A DNA stretch of 64,000 bases from an uncultured Eubacterium sp. (GTDB lineage Bacteria; Bacillota; Clostridia; Lachnospirales; Lachnospiraceae), in NCBI GenBank assembly GCA_945910225.1, contig CAMDYG010000008.1:1-64000 (forward strand). Reading direction: 5' to 3'. The position numbers and the translations under genes are program-made. Shown piece after piece: positions 34,149 through 43,533 of the stretch. Numbering within the stretch: the stretch's first letter is position 1; each line of letters starts with the position of its first letter. Below the pieces are notes generated by a model that was not told the DNA's origin, ran no database searches, and saw only the letters and a program-made list of their open reading frames with translations.

Positions 34149-34514
34149 CTATTCTTTTTCCAGTTCAGCTTCATATTCATCGAATATGTAACCAAGAATC
34201 GGTGCCATGCCAACGAATTCACAGCCATAAAGGTAATTGTCAGTTCCTTCAATTGGCTGGCTTCTTATAATCTTGATAACACTGTAGAGAGTGTCTGGTT
34301 CAGAACCAAGATTAAGAGCAGCATTGAAATAGAAATTGATTGGAAGCATGCTTTTTGATTCAAATGCTATTCCGCCTTCAGAGATATTGGTAACTGTAAT
34401 AGGGGAATCGAGATTCTTAATCTCTTTATTATCCTGATTGAATAATGATGAAACATTGAGCTTTAAATCAGCCTTCATTCTTTTAAATCGTCTTTTTTCC
34501 ATTCCATTAGCCAT
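34149..34514 (-). CDS. PilZ-domain c-di-GMP-binding protein
   Basis: 121 residues, a single PilZ domain. The c-di-GMP signature is present: KRRFKRMKADL near residue 6-16 supplies the RxxxR, and TVTNISEGGIAFES near 52 supplies the D/NxSxxG part. It should bind c-di-GMP and relay it to a partner, perhaps motility or secretion. The start at 34514 follows GGGAGA about 8 nt upstream; a longer frame from 34565 is less likely. The EAL phosphodiesterase at 2255 is another c-di-GMP gene in the window, but no link is shown. Confidence 0.85.
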   Translation of the reverse strand: MANGMEKRRFKRMKADLKLNVSSLFNQDNKEIKNLDSPITVTNISEGGIAFESKSMLPINFYFNAALNLGSEPDTLYSVIKIIRSQPIEGTDNYLYGCEFVGMAPILGYIFDEYEAELEKE

Positions 34515-34646
34515 AATAAAAATCTCCCATCTTAACATTATTATCTGAGTGGATGAAACACTCATTGAATCTGACTATAAATATATTTTAATAATACACT
34601 TTTGTGTTACATTGTGCAATGTATTATTACCACCAGATAAAGTCTA

Positions 34647-34675
34647 TTGATTTTGAATGATTGCTGGTATATAAT
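34647..34675 (+). promoter_or_regulatory. Promoter of purC-purF
   Basis: TTGATT (34647-34652), 17 bp, TATAAT (34670-34675). The leader of about 75 nt holds a weak hairpin AGACC/GGTCT; I see no purine riboswitch core. Confidence 0.75.
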
Positions 34676-34765
34676 ATTTTTGTTTGTTTTTAGACCGCAT
34701 AAATACTAAGGTCTGATAACTTTTTAACTAATAATTTTATTAAGAAGAAAAGGATGGATGAACTC

Positions 34766-35644
34766 ATGGGAAAATGTGAATTACTCTATGAAGGAAAAGT
34801 AAGAGAAGTATATGATTGCGATGACAAGCTTGTTATGGTTGCTACAGACCGTATTTCAGCATTTGATCACATTTTAAAGAATAAGGTTACAGAAAAGGGA
34901 GCAATTCTTACGCAGATGTCAAAGTTCTGGTTTGATTATACTAAGGACGTTGTTGCTAATCATATGGTTTCGGTTGATGTTAATGATATGCCAGAGTTCT
35001 TCCAAAAGGATGAATATATTGGAAGAAGCATGCTTTGCAAGAAGCTTACAATGCTTCCTATTGAGTGTATTGTAAGAGGATACATTACAGGCAGTGGCTG
35101 GGCTAGCTACAAGGAGAATGGAACAGTCTGTGGAATTAAACTTCCAGAAGGCCTTAAGGAATCAGAGAAGCTTCCTGAACCAATCTACACACCAAGTACT
35201 AAGGCAGAGATTGGCGACCATGATGAGAATATCTCATTTGAGAAGAGCATTGAAGTTCTTGAAAAGCAGTTCCCAGGCAAAGGACTTGAATATGCAACTA
35301 AGATTAAGGATGCAACTATCACTCTTTACAAGAAGTGTGCAGAGTACGCTTTAAGCAAGGGTATTATTATTGCAGATACTAAGTTTGAATTTGGACTTGA
35401 TGAGAATGGAGAAGTGGTTATTGGTGATGAAATGCTTACACCAGACAGTTCAAGATTCTGGCCATTAGAAGGATATGAGGCAGGAAAGAGCCAGCCTTCA
35501 TATGACAAGCAGTTTGTAAGAGACTGGTTAAAGGCTAATCCAGATAGTGATTATTTACTTCCAGATGATGTAATCGAGAAGACAGTTGAGAAGTACAAGG
35601 AGGCATATAAGCTTCTTACAGGCAAGGATTTTTCCCGCAAATAA
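34766..35644 (+). CDS. purC: SAICAR synthetase
   Basis: 292 residues from this start. Family motifs: LLYEGKVREVYD at the N-terminus, VMVATDRISAFDHIL near 27, the substrate loop IECIVRGYITGSGW near 95, and IADTKFEFGLDENGEVVIGDEMLTPDSSRFW near 200-230. It joins aspartate to CAIR with ATP, step 8 of IMP synthesis (7 in the classical count). The ATG at 34766 gives the usual N-terminus and has AAAAGGA about 11 nt upstream; the ATG at 34754, four codons earlier, is also possible. It is longer than the 240-residue Bacillus enzyme and closer to the 290-residue type. purF follows directly. Confidence 0.95.
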   Translation: MGKCELLYEGKVREVYDCDDKLVMVATDRISAFDHILKNKVTEKGAILTQMSKFWFDYTKDVVANHMVSVDVNDMPEFFQKDEYIGRSMLCKKLTMLPIECIVRGYITGSGWASYKENGTVCGIKLPEGLKESEKLPEPIYTPSTKAEIGDHDENISFEKSIEVLEKQFPGKGLEYATKIKDATITLYKKCAEYALSKGIIIADTKFEFGLDENGEVVIGDEMLTPDSSRFWPLEGYEAGKSQPSYDKQFVRDWLKANPDSDYLLPDDVIEKTVEKYKEAYKLLTGKDFSRK

Positions 35645-35670
35645 TCATGGTCAATAAGGAATGGAGAATT

Positions 35671-37113
35671 ATGAATCAGATTGATATTAATGACAGCTAC
35701 TATGCTGAGGATGAACTTCATGAGGAATGCGGAGTCTTTGGAGTATATGATTTCGATGGTAATGATGTTGCATCTACAATATATTATGGTCTTTTTGCCC
35801 TTCAGCACAGAGGACAGGAAAGCTGCGGTATAGCAGTCAGTGACACAGAGGGACCTAAGGGAAAAGTTCTTTCCTATAAAGATATGGGACTTGTTAATGA
35901 AGTCTTTAATCCGGAAAAGCTTGAAAAGCTTGAGGGTAACATTGGAGTTGGACATGTAAGATATTCAACAGCGGGAAGCAGCAGCCGTGAGAATGCACAG
36001 CCACTTGTTCTTAATTATGTCAAGGGAACTCTTGGTATGGCACACAATGGCAATCTTCTTAATGCAGTTGAACTCCGTGAGGAGTTGTCTTATACAGGAG
36101 CTATCTTCCAGACAACTATTGATTCAGAAGTTATTGCATATCTGATTGCAAGAGAAAGACTTAATGTTCCTACAGTCGAGGATGCTGTTTTAAATGCAAT
36201 GAAAAAGATTAAAGGTGCTTACTCACTTATCGTAATGAGTCCAAGAAAACTTATTGGAGCAAGAGATCCATTTGGATTTAAGCCATTATGTATCGGTAAG
36301 AGAGATAATGCATATTTCTTATCATCAGAGACATGTGCACTTGATACTGTTGGTGCTGAGTTTGTAAGAGATGTTGAGCCGGGTGAAGTTGTTACTATCA
36401 CTAAAGACGGAATTAAGTCTGATAAGTCACTCTGCCAGAAAAATAAAGCCAGATGTATATTTGAATATATATATTTTGCAAGACCAGACAGCAAGATTGA
36501 TGGAATGGGCGTATATGAGTCAAGAATTAATGCAGGAAGAATCTTAGCAAAGACTCATCCGGTAGATGCTGATATTGTTGTTGGTGTCCCAGAATCTGGT
36601 AATCCGGCAGCACTTGGCTTTTCAATGGAATCAGGAATTCCTTATGGCAATGCATTTATTAAGAATAACTATGTTGGACGAACATTTATTAAGCCTAAGC
36701 AGGCTCAGAGAGAGTCAAGTGTTAAGGTTAAGCTCAATGTGCTTAAGGAAGCGGTTGCAGGAAAGAGAGTAGTCATGATTGATGACTCAATTGTACGAGG
36801 AACAACAAGCGCTAGAATTGTCAGCCTTCTTAAGGCAGCAGGTGCTAAGGAAGTTCATGTAAGAATCAGTTCACCGGCATTCCTTCATCCATGTTATTTC
36901 GGTACAGATATCCCATCGGAGGATCAGCTTATTGCTTCAGGCCATACAGTTGATGAAATCTGCAAGCTTATAGGAGCAGATTCATTAGGTTATCTTGAGG
37001 TTGATAAGTTAAGTGAGATGATATGTGGTGGCACAGGATTTTGTGATGCATGTTTCACTGGTAATTATCCAATTGAACCGCCGACAATTGATATTCGTGG
37101 TGAGATGGGCTGA
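35671..37113 (+). CDS. purF: Amidophosphoribosyltransferase (glutamine PRPP amidotransferase)
   Basis: 480 residues. The mature N-terminal nucleophile is Cys in HEECGVFGVYD near residue 25, so a propeptide of about 24 residues must be removed. The PRPP loop is VVMIDDSIVRGTTSARI near 365. Cys residues in RCIFEYIYFARPDS, HPCYFGTDIP and CGGTGFCDACF match the [4Fe-4S] ligands of the Bacillus-type enzyme, which is oxygen-sensitive. It commits PRPP to purine synthesis. The start at 35671 follows GGAG; ATG or GTG codons upstream are less well placed. The purC-purF order is not the full pur cluster; other genes lie elsewhere. Confidence 0.96.
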   Translation: MNQIDINDSYYAEDELHEECGVFGVYDFDGNDVASTIYYGLFALQHRGQESCGIAVSDTEGPKGKVLSYKDMGLVNEVFNPEKLEKLEGNIGVGHVRYSTAGSSSRENAQPLVLNYVKGTLGMAHNGNLLNAVELREELSYTGAIFQTTIDSEVIAYLIARERLNVPTVEDAVLNAMKKIKGAYSLIVMSPRKLIGARDPFGFKPLCIGKRDNAYFLSSETCALDTVGAEFVRDVEPGEVVTITKDGIKSDKSLCQKNKARCIFEYIYFARPDSKIDGMGVYESRINAGRILAKTHPVDADIVVGVPESGNPAALGFSMESGIPYGNAFIKNNYVGRTFIKPKQAQRESSVKVKLNVLKEAVAGKRVVMIDDSIVRGTTSARIVSLLKAAGAKEVHVRISSPAFLHPCYFGTDIPSEDQLIASGHTVDEICKLIGADSLGYLEVDKLSEMICGGTGFCDACFTGNYPIEPPTIDIRGEMG

Positions 37114-37180
37114 TAATTATTCATATATGTGTGAATAAAGCACATATATGCTGGATATGAGGTTGATTTTTGGAGAAATA

Positions 37181-37376
37181 CCTACTAATTTTAGATGATG
37201 TAGTGGTTTAGTGGGTATTTTTGAACAGAATAACATTATATTTTAAGTAAAATGCCTACTAAAAGCATGCAAAGTGTTTTTCAGTAGGCTTTTTTGATGA
37301 AAAAAATCAACTATTATAGTTGTCAAAATTGAAAAATGCATACTAAACGACAGGATATATAATTGTTAGTAGGTAT
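37181..37376. repeat. Cluster of three CCTACTAAA/TTTAGTAGG units
   Basis: Units at 37181-37218, 37254-37289 and 37338-37376 have the same arm sequence and 36-39 nt length as at 20251. A weaker hairpin CATATATGTG/CACATATATG lies just before (37122-37150). The 296 bp between purF and the siroheme gene has no coding frame. Confidence 0.75.
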
Positions 37377-37409
37377 CAGGATAAAATTACAAGAAAAAAG
37401 GGGACTGCA

Positions 37410-38786
37410 ATGAGTTATTTTCCATTTTTTAGAGAAATAAAAGGGGACAGATGTCTTGTTATAGGTGGCGGCAAGGTTGCAGCAAGAAAGATAAACAGAT
37501 TAAAAGATTTTGGTGTGAAGATTATAGTTGTTGCACCTTCTGTTGATTCAGATATAGAGGCAATGGCAGAGGAATATACACATATAAGCATTGAAAAACG
37601 TGTGTTTTGTGAGCGGGATATTGAGGATGCAAGTTTTGTTATAGCAGCAGCTGGGGAAGAAGTGGATAAAGAAGCTGCAAGATTGTGCAAAGAAAATGGA
37701 ATTCCGGTTAATGTTGTGGATAACCAGGAACTATGCGATTTCATATTTCCTTCAATTGTACATAGAGGGGATCTGGTGGCTGGATTTGTTACAGGTGGAA
37801 AAAGTCCACATGTTGCAGCTAAGTTAAGAAGAGATTTTGAGGCAAATGTATCTGATAATATAGAGATTATATTGGATTATCTTTCAGAAATCAGAGCACT
37901 TGCTAAAGATAAAATAGCTGATGACAGGAAAAGAGCATCATTTATAAGAGAAGTTTCAGAATTCTGTATGAAAGCTGACAGGGTGTGCAGCAGTGAAGAA
38001 GAGAAGGCTTTTTTACAGAAATATATTAATGGGCAGACTGAGAATGTATTACCAGGGGCTGCTTTGGTAGGTGCAGGCTGTGGTTCATATAAATTGATAA
38101 CGCTTAAAGGACTGGCACAGATAAGAAAGGCAGAAGTTATAATATATGATGATCTTATTGATGAACATCTGCTTGAATTCGCCACAGAAAGTTGTGAACT
38201 TATATATGCAGGTAAGAGAAGCGGAAGACATTCAAAGGCACAGGAAGAGATTAATGAATTGCTTGTACAGAAGGCATTGGAAGGGAAATATGTTGTAAGA
38301 TTAAAGGGCGGAGATCCGTATGTCTTTGGAAGAGGAGGTGAAGAGGCGCTTGCTCTTAAAGAACATGGAATACCAGTTCGCGAAGTCCCAGGAGTTACTT
38401 CCAGCATAGGATTGTGCGGAATGGCAGGAATACCGGTTACGCACAGAGGCGCAAGCCGGGGGTTTCATGTGATTACAGGACACACAGCAGATAATCTGCC
38501 ACCGGAAATTGAAGAAATCAGGTGGAAGTCATATGCAAAGCTTGATGAAACATTTGTATTTCTTATGGGATTAAAGAGTATTGATATAATCACAGAAAAG
38601 CTTATGCACTACGGAAAGCCTTCGGATACTGCCGTTGCGGTAATTCATGGAGAGAATACAGATGGTACATATGTAAAGCTGGTTGGTAAATTATCAGATA
38701 TTGCAGATAAGGTAAAGAAAGAAAAGTTTCCGTCACCTGCTATTATTGTGGTTGGAGAGGTTGCTACACTTGAGCTCAATGCTTAA
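37410..38786 (+). CDS. Siroheme synthase fusion: precorrin-2 dehydrogenase/ferrochelatase + uroporphyrinogen-III methyltransferase
   Basis: 458 residues. The N-terminal CysG/Met8 part (1-210) has a Rossmann GGGKVAARKINRL near 19 and dimerisation region PHVAAKLRRDFE. The C-terminal SUMT part (about 213-455) has GAALVGAGCGS, YDDLIDEHLL, KRSGRHSKAQEEIN, RLKGGDPYVFGRGGEEAL and GVTSSIGL. The fusion order is CysG-like, joining all three steps from uroporphyrinogen III to siroheme. Siroheme serves sulfite or nitrite reductases, neither of which is in the window. A GAAAAAAGGGG site precedes the start. The enzyme precedes a HD-domain gene by 15 bp. Confidence 0.93.
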   Translation: MSYFPFFREIKGDRCLVIGGGKVAARKINRLKDFGVKIIVVAPSVDSDIEAMAEEYTHISIEKRVFCERDIEDASFVIAAAGEEVDKEAARLCKENGIPVNVVDNQELCDFIFPSIVHRGDLVAGFVTGGKSPHVAAKLRRDFEANVSDNIEIILDYLSEIRALAKDKIADDRKRASFIREVSEFCMKADRVCSSEEEKAFLQKYINGQTENVLPGAALVGAGCGSYKLITLKGLAQIRKAEVIIYDDLIDEHLLEFATESCELIYAGKRSGRHSKAQEEINELLVQKALEGKYVVRLKGGDPYVFGRGGEEALALKEHGIPVREVPGVTSSIGLCGMAGIPVTHRGASRGFHVITGHTADNLPPEIEEIRWKSYAKLDETFVFLMGLKSIDIITEKLMHYGKPSDTAVAVIHGENTDGTYVKLVGKLSDIADKVKKEKFPSPAIIVVGEVATLELNA

Positions 38787-38801
38787 GCCAAGGAGGTATA
38801 T

Positions 38802-39398
38802 ATGGATAAAGACAGACTGGACAGACAGATAGAGTTTATAAGAGAGATTGATAAGGAAAAGAGTATTGGAAGACAGACATATCTGGCAGATGCGTCAAGA
38901 AAGGAAGATGATGCAGAACACGCATGGCATATGGCAATTATGACGGTATTGTTATCAGAATATGCTAATGAGAATATTGACGTGCTTCGCACAATGACAA
39001 TGCTTCTTATACATGATCTTGTAGAGATAGATGCAGGTGATACTTATGCATATGATGAAGAGGCTAAGAAAACACAGCGAGAGAGAGAATTAAGATGTGC
39101 TGACAGAATATTTGGTATTCTTCCAGAAGATCAGGGGAAGTATATGCGTGAACTTTGGGAAGAATTTGAGGCACAGGAAACACCAGAGGCAAAATTTGCC
39201 AGAACTATGGATAATTTCCAGCCGGTAATATTGAATGATGCATCAAAAGGAAAGAGCTGGGCGGAAAAAGGTGTGCATTTAAGCCAGATATTAAAAAGAA
39301 ATGCAAAAACAGGTGATGGTTCAGAAGAACTGTGGAAATATTCATATGAGAAGTTAATAATGCCAAATGTAGAGAAGGGGAATATTAAAGAGGATTAG
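38802..39398 (+). CDS. HD-domain phosphohydrolase, YfbR-like
   Basis: 198 residues of the HD_3 group. The metal-binding set is visible: EHAWHMA near 32 (His), LLIHDLVEIDAGD near 68 (His-Asp and downstream Asp), and a later Asp in the RTMDNFQPV helix near 134. Related proteins include YfbR 5'-deoxyribonucleotidase and broader HD nucleotide phosphohydrolases; the substrate here is not determined. The AAGGAGG site lies 7 nt before the start. Neighbours are purine and siroheme genes, so nucleotide salvage would make sense. Confidence 0.9.
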   Translation: MDKDRLDRQIEFIREIDKEKSIGRQTYLADASRKEDDAEHAWHMAIMTVLLSEYANENIDVLRTMTMLLIHDLVEIDAGDTYAYDEEAKKTQRERELRCADRIFGILPEDQGKYMRELWEEFEAQETPEAKFARTMDNFQPVILNDASKGKSWAEKGVHLSQILKRNAKTGDGSEELWKYSYEKLIMPNVEKGNIKED

Positions 39399-39407
39399 CA
39401 AACGAAA

Positions 39408-39436
39408 TTGCAAACACTGATTGGCTATGATATACT
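39408..39436 (+). promoter_or_regulatory. purB promoter
   Basis: TTGCAA (39408-39413), 17 bp, TATACT (39431-39436), 66 bp before purB. Confidence 0.75.
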
Positions 39437-39501
39437 AAACTTGTAAGCGGTCTTGTGATGGCTGCTTATTGAATTATTGATATATGAAAGGCGGATAAGA
39501 G

Positions 39502-40932
39502 ATGAACGACAGATATCAGACACCACTTGCAGAAAGATATGCAAGCAAGGAAATGCAGTATATTTTCTCTCCTGACATGAAGTTTAAGACATGGAGAAGA
39601 CTCTGGATTGCATTAGCAGAGACAGAACATGAACTTGGACTTCCTATCACACAGGAGCAGATTGATGAGTTAAAGGCTCACAAAGATGATATTAATTATG
39701 AGGATGCCAAGAGAAGAGAGAAGGAAGTAAGACATGATGTTATGTCGCATGTATATGCTTACGGACTTCAGTGTCCTAAGGCTAAAGGTATCATACATCT
39801 TGGAGCAACTTCATGCTATGTTGGTGATAATACTGATATCATCATTATGACAGAAGGTTTAAAGCTTGTTCGAAAGAAGCTTGTTAATGTTATTGATGAG
39901 CTTTCTAAGTTTGCAGATAAATATAAGGCACAGCCTACGCTGGCTTTTACACATTTTCAGCCAGCACAGCCAACTACAGTTGGTAAGAGAGCTACATTAT
40001 GGCTCAACGAATTAGTTATGGATCTTGAAGACCTTGATTATGTACTCTCTACAATGAAGCTTTTAGGCTGCAAGGGTACAACAGGTACACAGGCTTCATT
40101 CCTTGAACTTTTCAATGGGGATCAGGATAAGATTCGTCAGATTGACGGCAAAATTGCGGAAAAGATGGGATTTGACGCTTGCGTTCCGGTTTCAGGCCAG
40201 ACATATTCAAGAAAGGTTGATACAAGAGTGCTTAATGTTCTTGCAGGAATTGCTGCTAGCGCACACAAGTTCTCTAATGATATCAGATTATTACAGCACC
40301 TCAAGGAAGTTGAAGAGCCATTTGAAAAGTCACAGATTGGTTCATCAGCTATGGCTTACAAGCGTAATCCTATGAGAAGTGAGCGTATGGCTTCACTTGC
40401 TGATTTCGTTATCAGCGACGCACTTAACCCGGCAATTGTTTCATCAACACAGTGGTTTGAGAGAACACTTGATGATTCAGCTAACAAGAGAATGTCGGTT
40501 CCAGAAGGTTTCCTTGCTGTTGACGGAATTCTTGACCTCTACTTAAATGTTGTTGACGGACTTGTTGTATATGACAAGGTTATCATCAAACACATGATGG
40601 CGGAGCTTCCATTTATGGCAACAGAGAATATTATGATGGACGCTGTTAAGGCTGGTGGAGACAGACAGGAGCTTCATGAGAAGATCAGAGAGCTTTCAAT
40701 GATTGCAGGAAAGAGAGTTAAGCAGGAAGGTCTTGATAATAACCTTCTAGAGCTTATTGCAGCAGAGCCAATGTTTGGCGTTACTCTTGAAGAGTTACAG
40801 TCAAAGCTCGACCCTATGAAGTATGTTGGCCGTTCTAAGGAACAGGTTGACGAGTATCTTACTGATGTTATCAAGCCTATCCTTGATTCTAACAAGGAAG
40901 AACTTGGTATGAAGGCAGAGATTAATGTTTAA
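39502..40932 (+). CDS. purB: Adenylosuccinate lyase
   Basis: 476 residues. Fumarase/aspartase superfamily: HLGATSCYVGDNTD near 95, with the conserved Thr-Ser region, TLAFTHFQPAQPTTVGKRATLWLNE near 150-175 (catalytic His), and the signature GSSAMAYKRNPMRSER near 282 carrying the flexible-loop Ser. It cleaves SAICAR and adenylosuccinate, releasing fumarate, in purine synthesis. It has its own promoter, with a GGCGG ribosome site. It is somewhat longer than the 430-residue Bacillus enzyme and resembles the eukaryote-like ADSL branch. Confidence 0.95.
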   Translation: MNDRYQTPLAERYASKEMQYIFSPDMKFKTWRRLWIALAETEHELGLPITQEQIDELKAHKDDINYEDAKRREKEVRHDVMSHVYAYGLQCPKAKGIIHLGATSCYVGDNTDIIIMTEGLKLVRKKLVNVIDELSKFADKYKAQPTLAFTHFQPAQPTTVGKRATLWLNELVMDLEDLDYVLSTMKLLGCKGTTGTQASFLELFNGDQDKIRQIDGKIAEKMGFDACVPVSGQTYSRKVDTRVLNVLAGIAASAHKFSNDIRLLQHLKEVEEPFEKSQIGSSAMAYKRNPMRSERMASLADFVISDALNPAIVSSTQWFERTLDDSANKRMSVPEGFLAVDGILDLYLNVVDGLVVYDKVIIKHMMAELPFMATENIMMDAVKAGGDRQELHEKIRELSMIAGKRVKQEGLDNNLLELIAAEPMFGVTLEELQSKLDPMKYVGRSKEQVDEYLTDVIKPILDSNKEELGMKAEINV

Positions 40933-40955
40933 TTAGTAATCGGAGGTGTTATAAC

Positions 40956-41537
40956 ATGAAAGTTGTATTAGTTAATGGCAGCAGAAGAGATGCTGGCTGT
41001 ACATATACAGCACTTTCTGTTGTTGCTAAGGAATTAGAGGCACAGGGAATTGAGACTGAGATAGTTGCAGTTGGCAGCAGAGTTGTTAAGGGCGAGCTTG
41101 ACGCAGTTGTCAAGGAAGTTGGCGCTAAGATAACTGATGCAGACGGACTTATTGTTGGTTCACCTGTTTATTATGCTTCTCCAACAGGAGAGATATTAAT
41201 GTTCCTCGACAGATTATTTGGTGCATATGGTAATGAACTTCGTTACAAATGTGGTACTTCAATCGCATCTGCCCGCCGTGGCGGAACAACATCAACAGTT
41301 GATGTATTGAATAAGTATTTCCAGATTAACCAGATGCCGGTTGTATCATCTAACTACTGGAACATTGTACATGGCAATACACCTGATGAGGTTGTTAAGG
41401 ACGAGGAAGGCGTGCAGACAATGAGACTTTTAGGTCAGAATTTTGCATGGCTTGTTAAGTCAATAGACGCAGCAAAGAAGCAGGGGATTAAGCTTCCACA
41501 GGGCGAGAATAAGATTAAGACCAACTATATCAGATAA
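40956..41537 (+). CDS. NAD(P)H-dependent FMN reductase/flavodoxin-family protein
   Basis: 193 residues with a flavodoxin-like fold. The FMN phosphate loop is VNGSRRDAGCTYTAL near residue 5-18, and the second FMN contact is VGSPVYYASPTGEILMFLDRL near 67-88. A Cys-containing segment (KCGTSIASARRGGTTS) near 100 is typical of the anaerobe FMN_red members. It should reduce quinones, flavins or metals with NAD(P)H. It lies 23 bp after purB with GGAGGTG, so is probably cotranscribed; a strong terminator follows. No further function can be inferred. Confidence 0.9.
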   Translation: MKVVLVNGSRRDAGCTYTALSVVAKELEAQGIETEIVAVGSRVVKGELDAVVKEVGAKITDADGLIVGSPVYYASPTGEILMFLDRLFGAYGNELRYKCGTSIASARRGGTTSTVDVLNKYFQINQMPVVSSNYWNIVHGNTPDEVVKDEEGVQTMRLLGQNFAWLVKSIDAAKKQGIKLPQGENKIKTNYIR

Positions 41538-41571
41538 TTTATAATTCTTCATAAATATTTAATGTCATAAG

Positions 41572-41613
41572 AGGCGTGCTGTATATATAATTATGTATAT
41601 ATAGCACGCCTTT
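41572..41613 (+). terminator. Strong terminator after flavoprotein gene
   Basis: AGGCGTGCTGTATATATA pairs with TATATATAGCACGCCT, then TTTA. Confidence 0.9.
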
Positions 41614-41616
41614 ACT

Positions 41617-41638
41617 GCGCAGACAGCGATGAGGATAG
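41617..41638 (+). repeat. Partial copy of the terminator-linked RNA-like element
   Basis: GCGCAGACAGCGATGAGGAT matches the 5' end of the elements at 43565 and 51113 (GCGCGGGCAGCGATGAGA...). As in those copies, it starts only a few bases after a terminator. The rest of the element is missing. Confidence 0.5.
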
Positions 41639-41688
41639 ATGGATATTTAAGGAGAATCGATGTGAAGTCTTACAATAGGAGAAAACTT

Positions 41689-43107
41689 ATGAAGAAAATA
41701 ATTCTTGGGGCAGTGATACTGCTTGTGGTGCTTATTGCCGCAATCGTAGCCTGCGCCCTGATAAGTTACCACAAACAGCCAGAGCTTACTGCTGATGAGA
41801 TTAAGCAGCTTGATGAGCAGGGCATATGGAAAGAGAGAACAAGTGCCGAGCGGGCGCGTATTATCGAGGATAACGACGAGGCGCTTAAGGAACGGATAAG
41901 AATGATAAGCAATGCCAAGAGCGAGATTATACTCTCAACATTTGACTTCAGGTCAGATGACAGCGGAAAGCTGATGCTTGGAGCGCTTATTGATGCTGCA
42001 GACAGAGGCGTATCTGTGAATGTCATAGTTGACGGGGTGTCCGGCTTTACCAAGATGAAGGGCAATCCTGATTTTAAGGCACTTGCGTCATCGGACAATG
42101 TGAATGTGAAGATATACAATAAGGTTAATCCATTTAAGCCGTGGCAGTCAATGGGAAGGCTTCATGATAAATATATCATAGCCGACAAGACTAATTATAT
42201 ACTTGGCGGAAGAAATACATTTAACTATTTTCTGGGAGCGTATCCGGGACATAAGAATTACGACAGGGATGTGCTTGTGTACTGCGAAAGCCCTGACGAA
42301 ACCAGCTCTGTGAATGATGTTGTTGCTTATTATGAGAGTGTCTGGAACTATAAAGAGAGCAAAGCATTTTTAAAGAACAACAAATGTGCAGGCAATAAGA
42401 AAGTCAAGGCGGCAAGGAAAGAATTGCTTGATAATTACAACATTTATTATGCTGATAACAAAGAATACCTTACCGACACTGATTACACAGACGAAACAGT
42501 TGAAGTCAACAATATAGCACTTCTTAGTAATCCGATAGAATGTGGTGCGAAAAAGCCGGTAGTGTGGTATCAGCTCACGAAGCTCATGGAGCAGGCCGAT
42601 TCGCAGGTTAAGATACATACGCCTTATATTATCTGCAATGAGTATATGTATGATGGATTAAAGAAGATATGTGATTCGGTTGGAAATGTATCGCTAATGA
42701 CTAATTCAGTGGGTAATAATGGCAATCCATTTGGATCAGCAGATTATTATGCGCATAAGGATAAGGTGCTTGGCACAGGGCTTGAAGTGTGGGAATATGA
42801 GGGCGGATATTCATACCATGGAAAGTCAATTCTTATAGATGATGATATATCGGTAGTTGGCTCATTTAATATTGATATGAGAAGCGTGTATCTTGATACA
42901 GAGCTTATGCTTGTTATTGACAGTAAGGAGATTAATGAGCAGCTTGGCAGTGCTATGCAGACGTATGAGCATAGCGCAAGAAAGGCTAATGCTGATGGCA
43001 CATACGACAATCCATATAATGTGCAGCCTGTGGAGCTTACTCCTAAGAGAGAACGCAGAATGAAGCTGATTAAGAATTTCCTGTTGTGGACGAGGTATCT
43101 GTTCTAA
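41689..43107 (+). CDS. Phospholipase D-family protein (cardiolipin synthase-like), membrane anchored
   Basis: 472 residues. A signal anchor spans about 2-26, followed by two HKD domains: the first, GRLHDKYIIADKTNYILGGRN, near 165; the second, YSYHGKSILIDDDISVVGSFNIDMRS, near 380. Each has the H-x-K-x4-D catalytic set. The layout suits transphosphatidylation (cardiolipin synthesis) or a phospholipase outside or at the membrane. The first domain lies within a segment with FDFRSDDSGKLM near 88. The start at 41689 follows AGGAG; a GTG/ATG 20 codons upstream is less likely. The gene follows the partial element. Confidence 0.92.
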   Translation: MKKIILGAVILLVVLIAAIVACALISYHKQPELTADEIKQLDEQGIWKERTSAERARIIEDNDEALKERIRMISNAKSEIILSTFDFRSDDSGKLMLGALIDAADRGVSVNVIVDGVSGFTKMKGNPDFKALASSDNVNVKIYNKVNPFKPWQSMGRLHDKYIIADKTNYILGGRNTFNYFLGAYPGHKNYDRDVLVYCESPDETSSVNDVVAYYESVWNYKESKAFLKNNKCAGNKKVKAARKELLDNYNIYYADNKEYLTDTDYTDETVEVNNIALLSNPIECGAKKPVVWYQLTKLMEQADSQVKIHTPYIICNEYMYDGLKKICDSVGNVSLMTNSVGNNGNPFGSADYYAHKDKVLGTGLEVWEYEGGYSYHGKSILIDDDISVVGSFNIDMRSVYLDTELMLVIDSKEINEQLGSAMQTYEHSARKANADGTYDNPYNVQPVELTPKRERRMKLIKNFLLWTRYLF

Positions 43108-43144
43108 AGTTTTTAAAATAAGGGGACATTGAAATTCTTGAAAA

Positions 43145-43179
43145 CCTACGAAGGTGCAATGAGGTTGAATTTAGTGGGC
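43145..43179. repeat. Single CCTACTAAA/TTTAGTAGG-type unit
   Basis: CCTACGAAG at 43145 and TTTAGTGGGC at 43170-43179, same spacing as the other units. It lies between the PLD gene and the tRNA promoter. Confidence 0.6.
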
Positions 43180-43270
43180 TTTGCATGTATGGCACGAACT
43201 GGGAACCGCAGATTTTGAAAAGTTCATTTAAAATTTATGAAAAAAGTTGTGAAAAAAGTCAAAAAAGTGC

Positions 43271-43300
43271 TTGACAGACATTGCATTTTAATATTATAAT
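43271..43300 (+). promoter_or_regulatory. tRNA operon promoter
   Basis: TTGACA (43271-43276), 18 bp, TATAAT (43295-43300), 45 bp before tRNA-Val. Both hexamers are consensus, as expected of a stable RNA promoter. Confidence 0.9.
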
Positions 43301-43345
43301 AGCAAAGCAGTTTGCGAGAGAAATCAAGCGGATTGTTCTGAATGT

Positions 43346-43418
43346 GGGGTCTTAGCTCAGCTGGGAGAGCATCTGCCTTACAAGCAGAGGGTCACAGGTT
43401 CGAGCCCTGTAGGCCCCA
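43346..43418 (+). tRNA. tRNA-Val (anticodon UAC)
   Basis: Acceptor GGGGTCT/AGGCCCC (one wobble), discriminator A. The D arm is AGCTCAGCTGGGAGAGC, the anticodon loop CTTACAA (anticodon TAC), and the T arm ACAGGTTCGAGCCCTGT. CCA is not encoded. Confidence 0.96.
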
Positions 43419-43449
43419 TTTCTTTTTTAAGACATTCAGTAAATATTAT

Positions 43450-43523
43450 GGCGAGATAGCTCAGTTGGCTAGAGCACACGGTTCATACCCGTGGTGTCGT
43501 GGGTTCAAATCCCTCTCTCGCTA
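43450..43523 (+). tRNA. tRNA-Met (elongator type, anticodon CAU)
   Basis: Acceptor GGCGAGA/TCTCGCT, discriminator A. The anticodon arm CACGGTTCATACCCGTG contains CAT and resembles the Bacillus elongator tRNA-Met. A tRNA-Ile with modified CAU is less likely. Confidence 0.92.
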
Positions 43524-43533
43524 CTAATTAAGG

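Noticed and set aside
34682-34765. Purine riboswitch before purC
   Set aside because: The conserved loop and junction sequences are missing; only a 5 bp hairpin is present.
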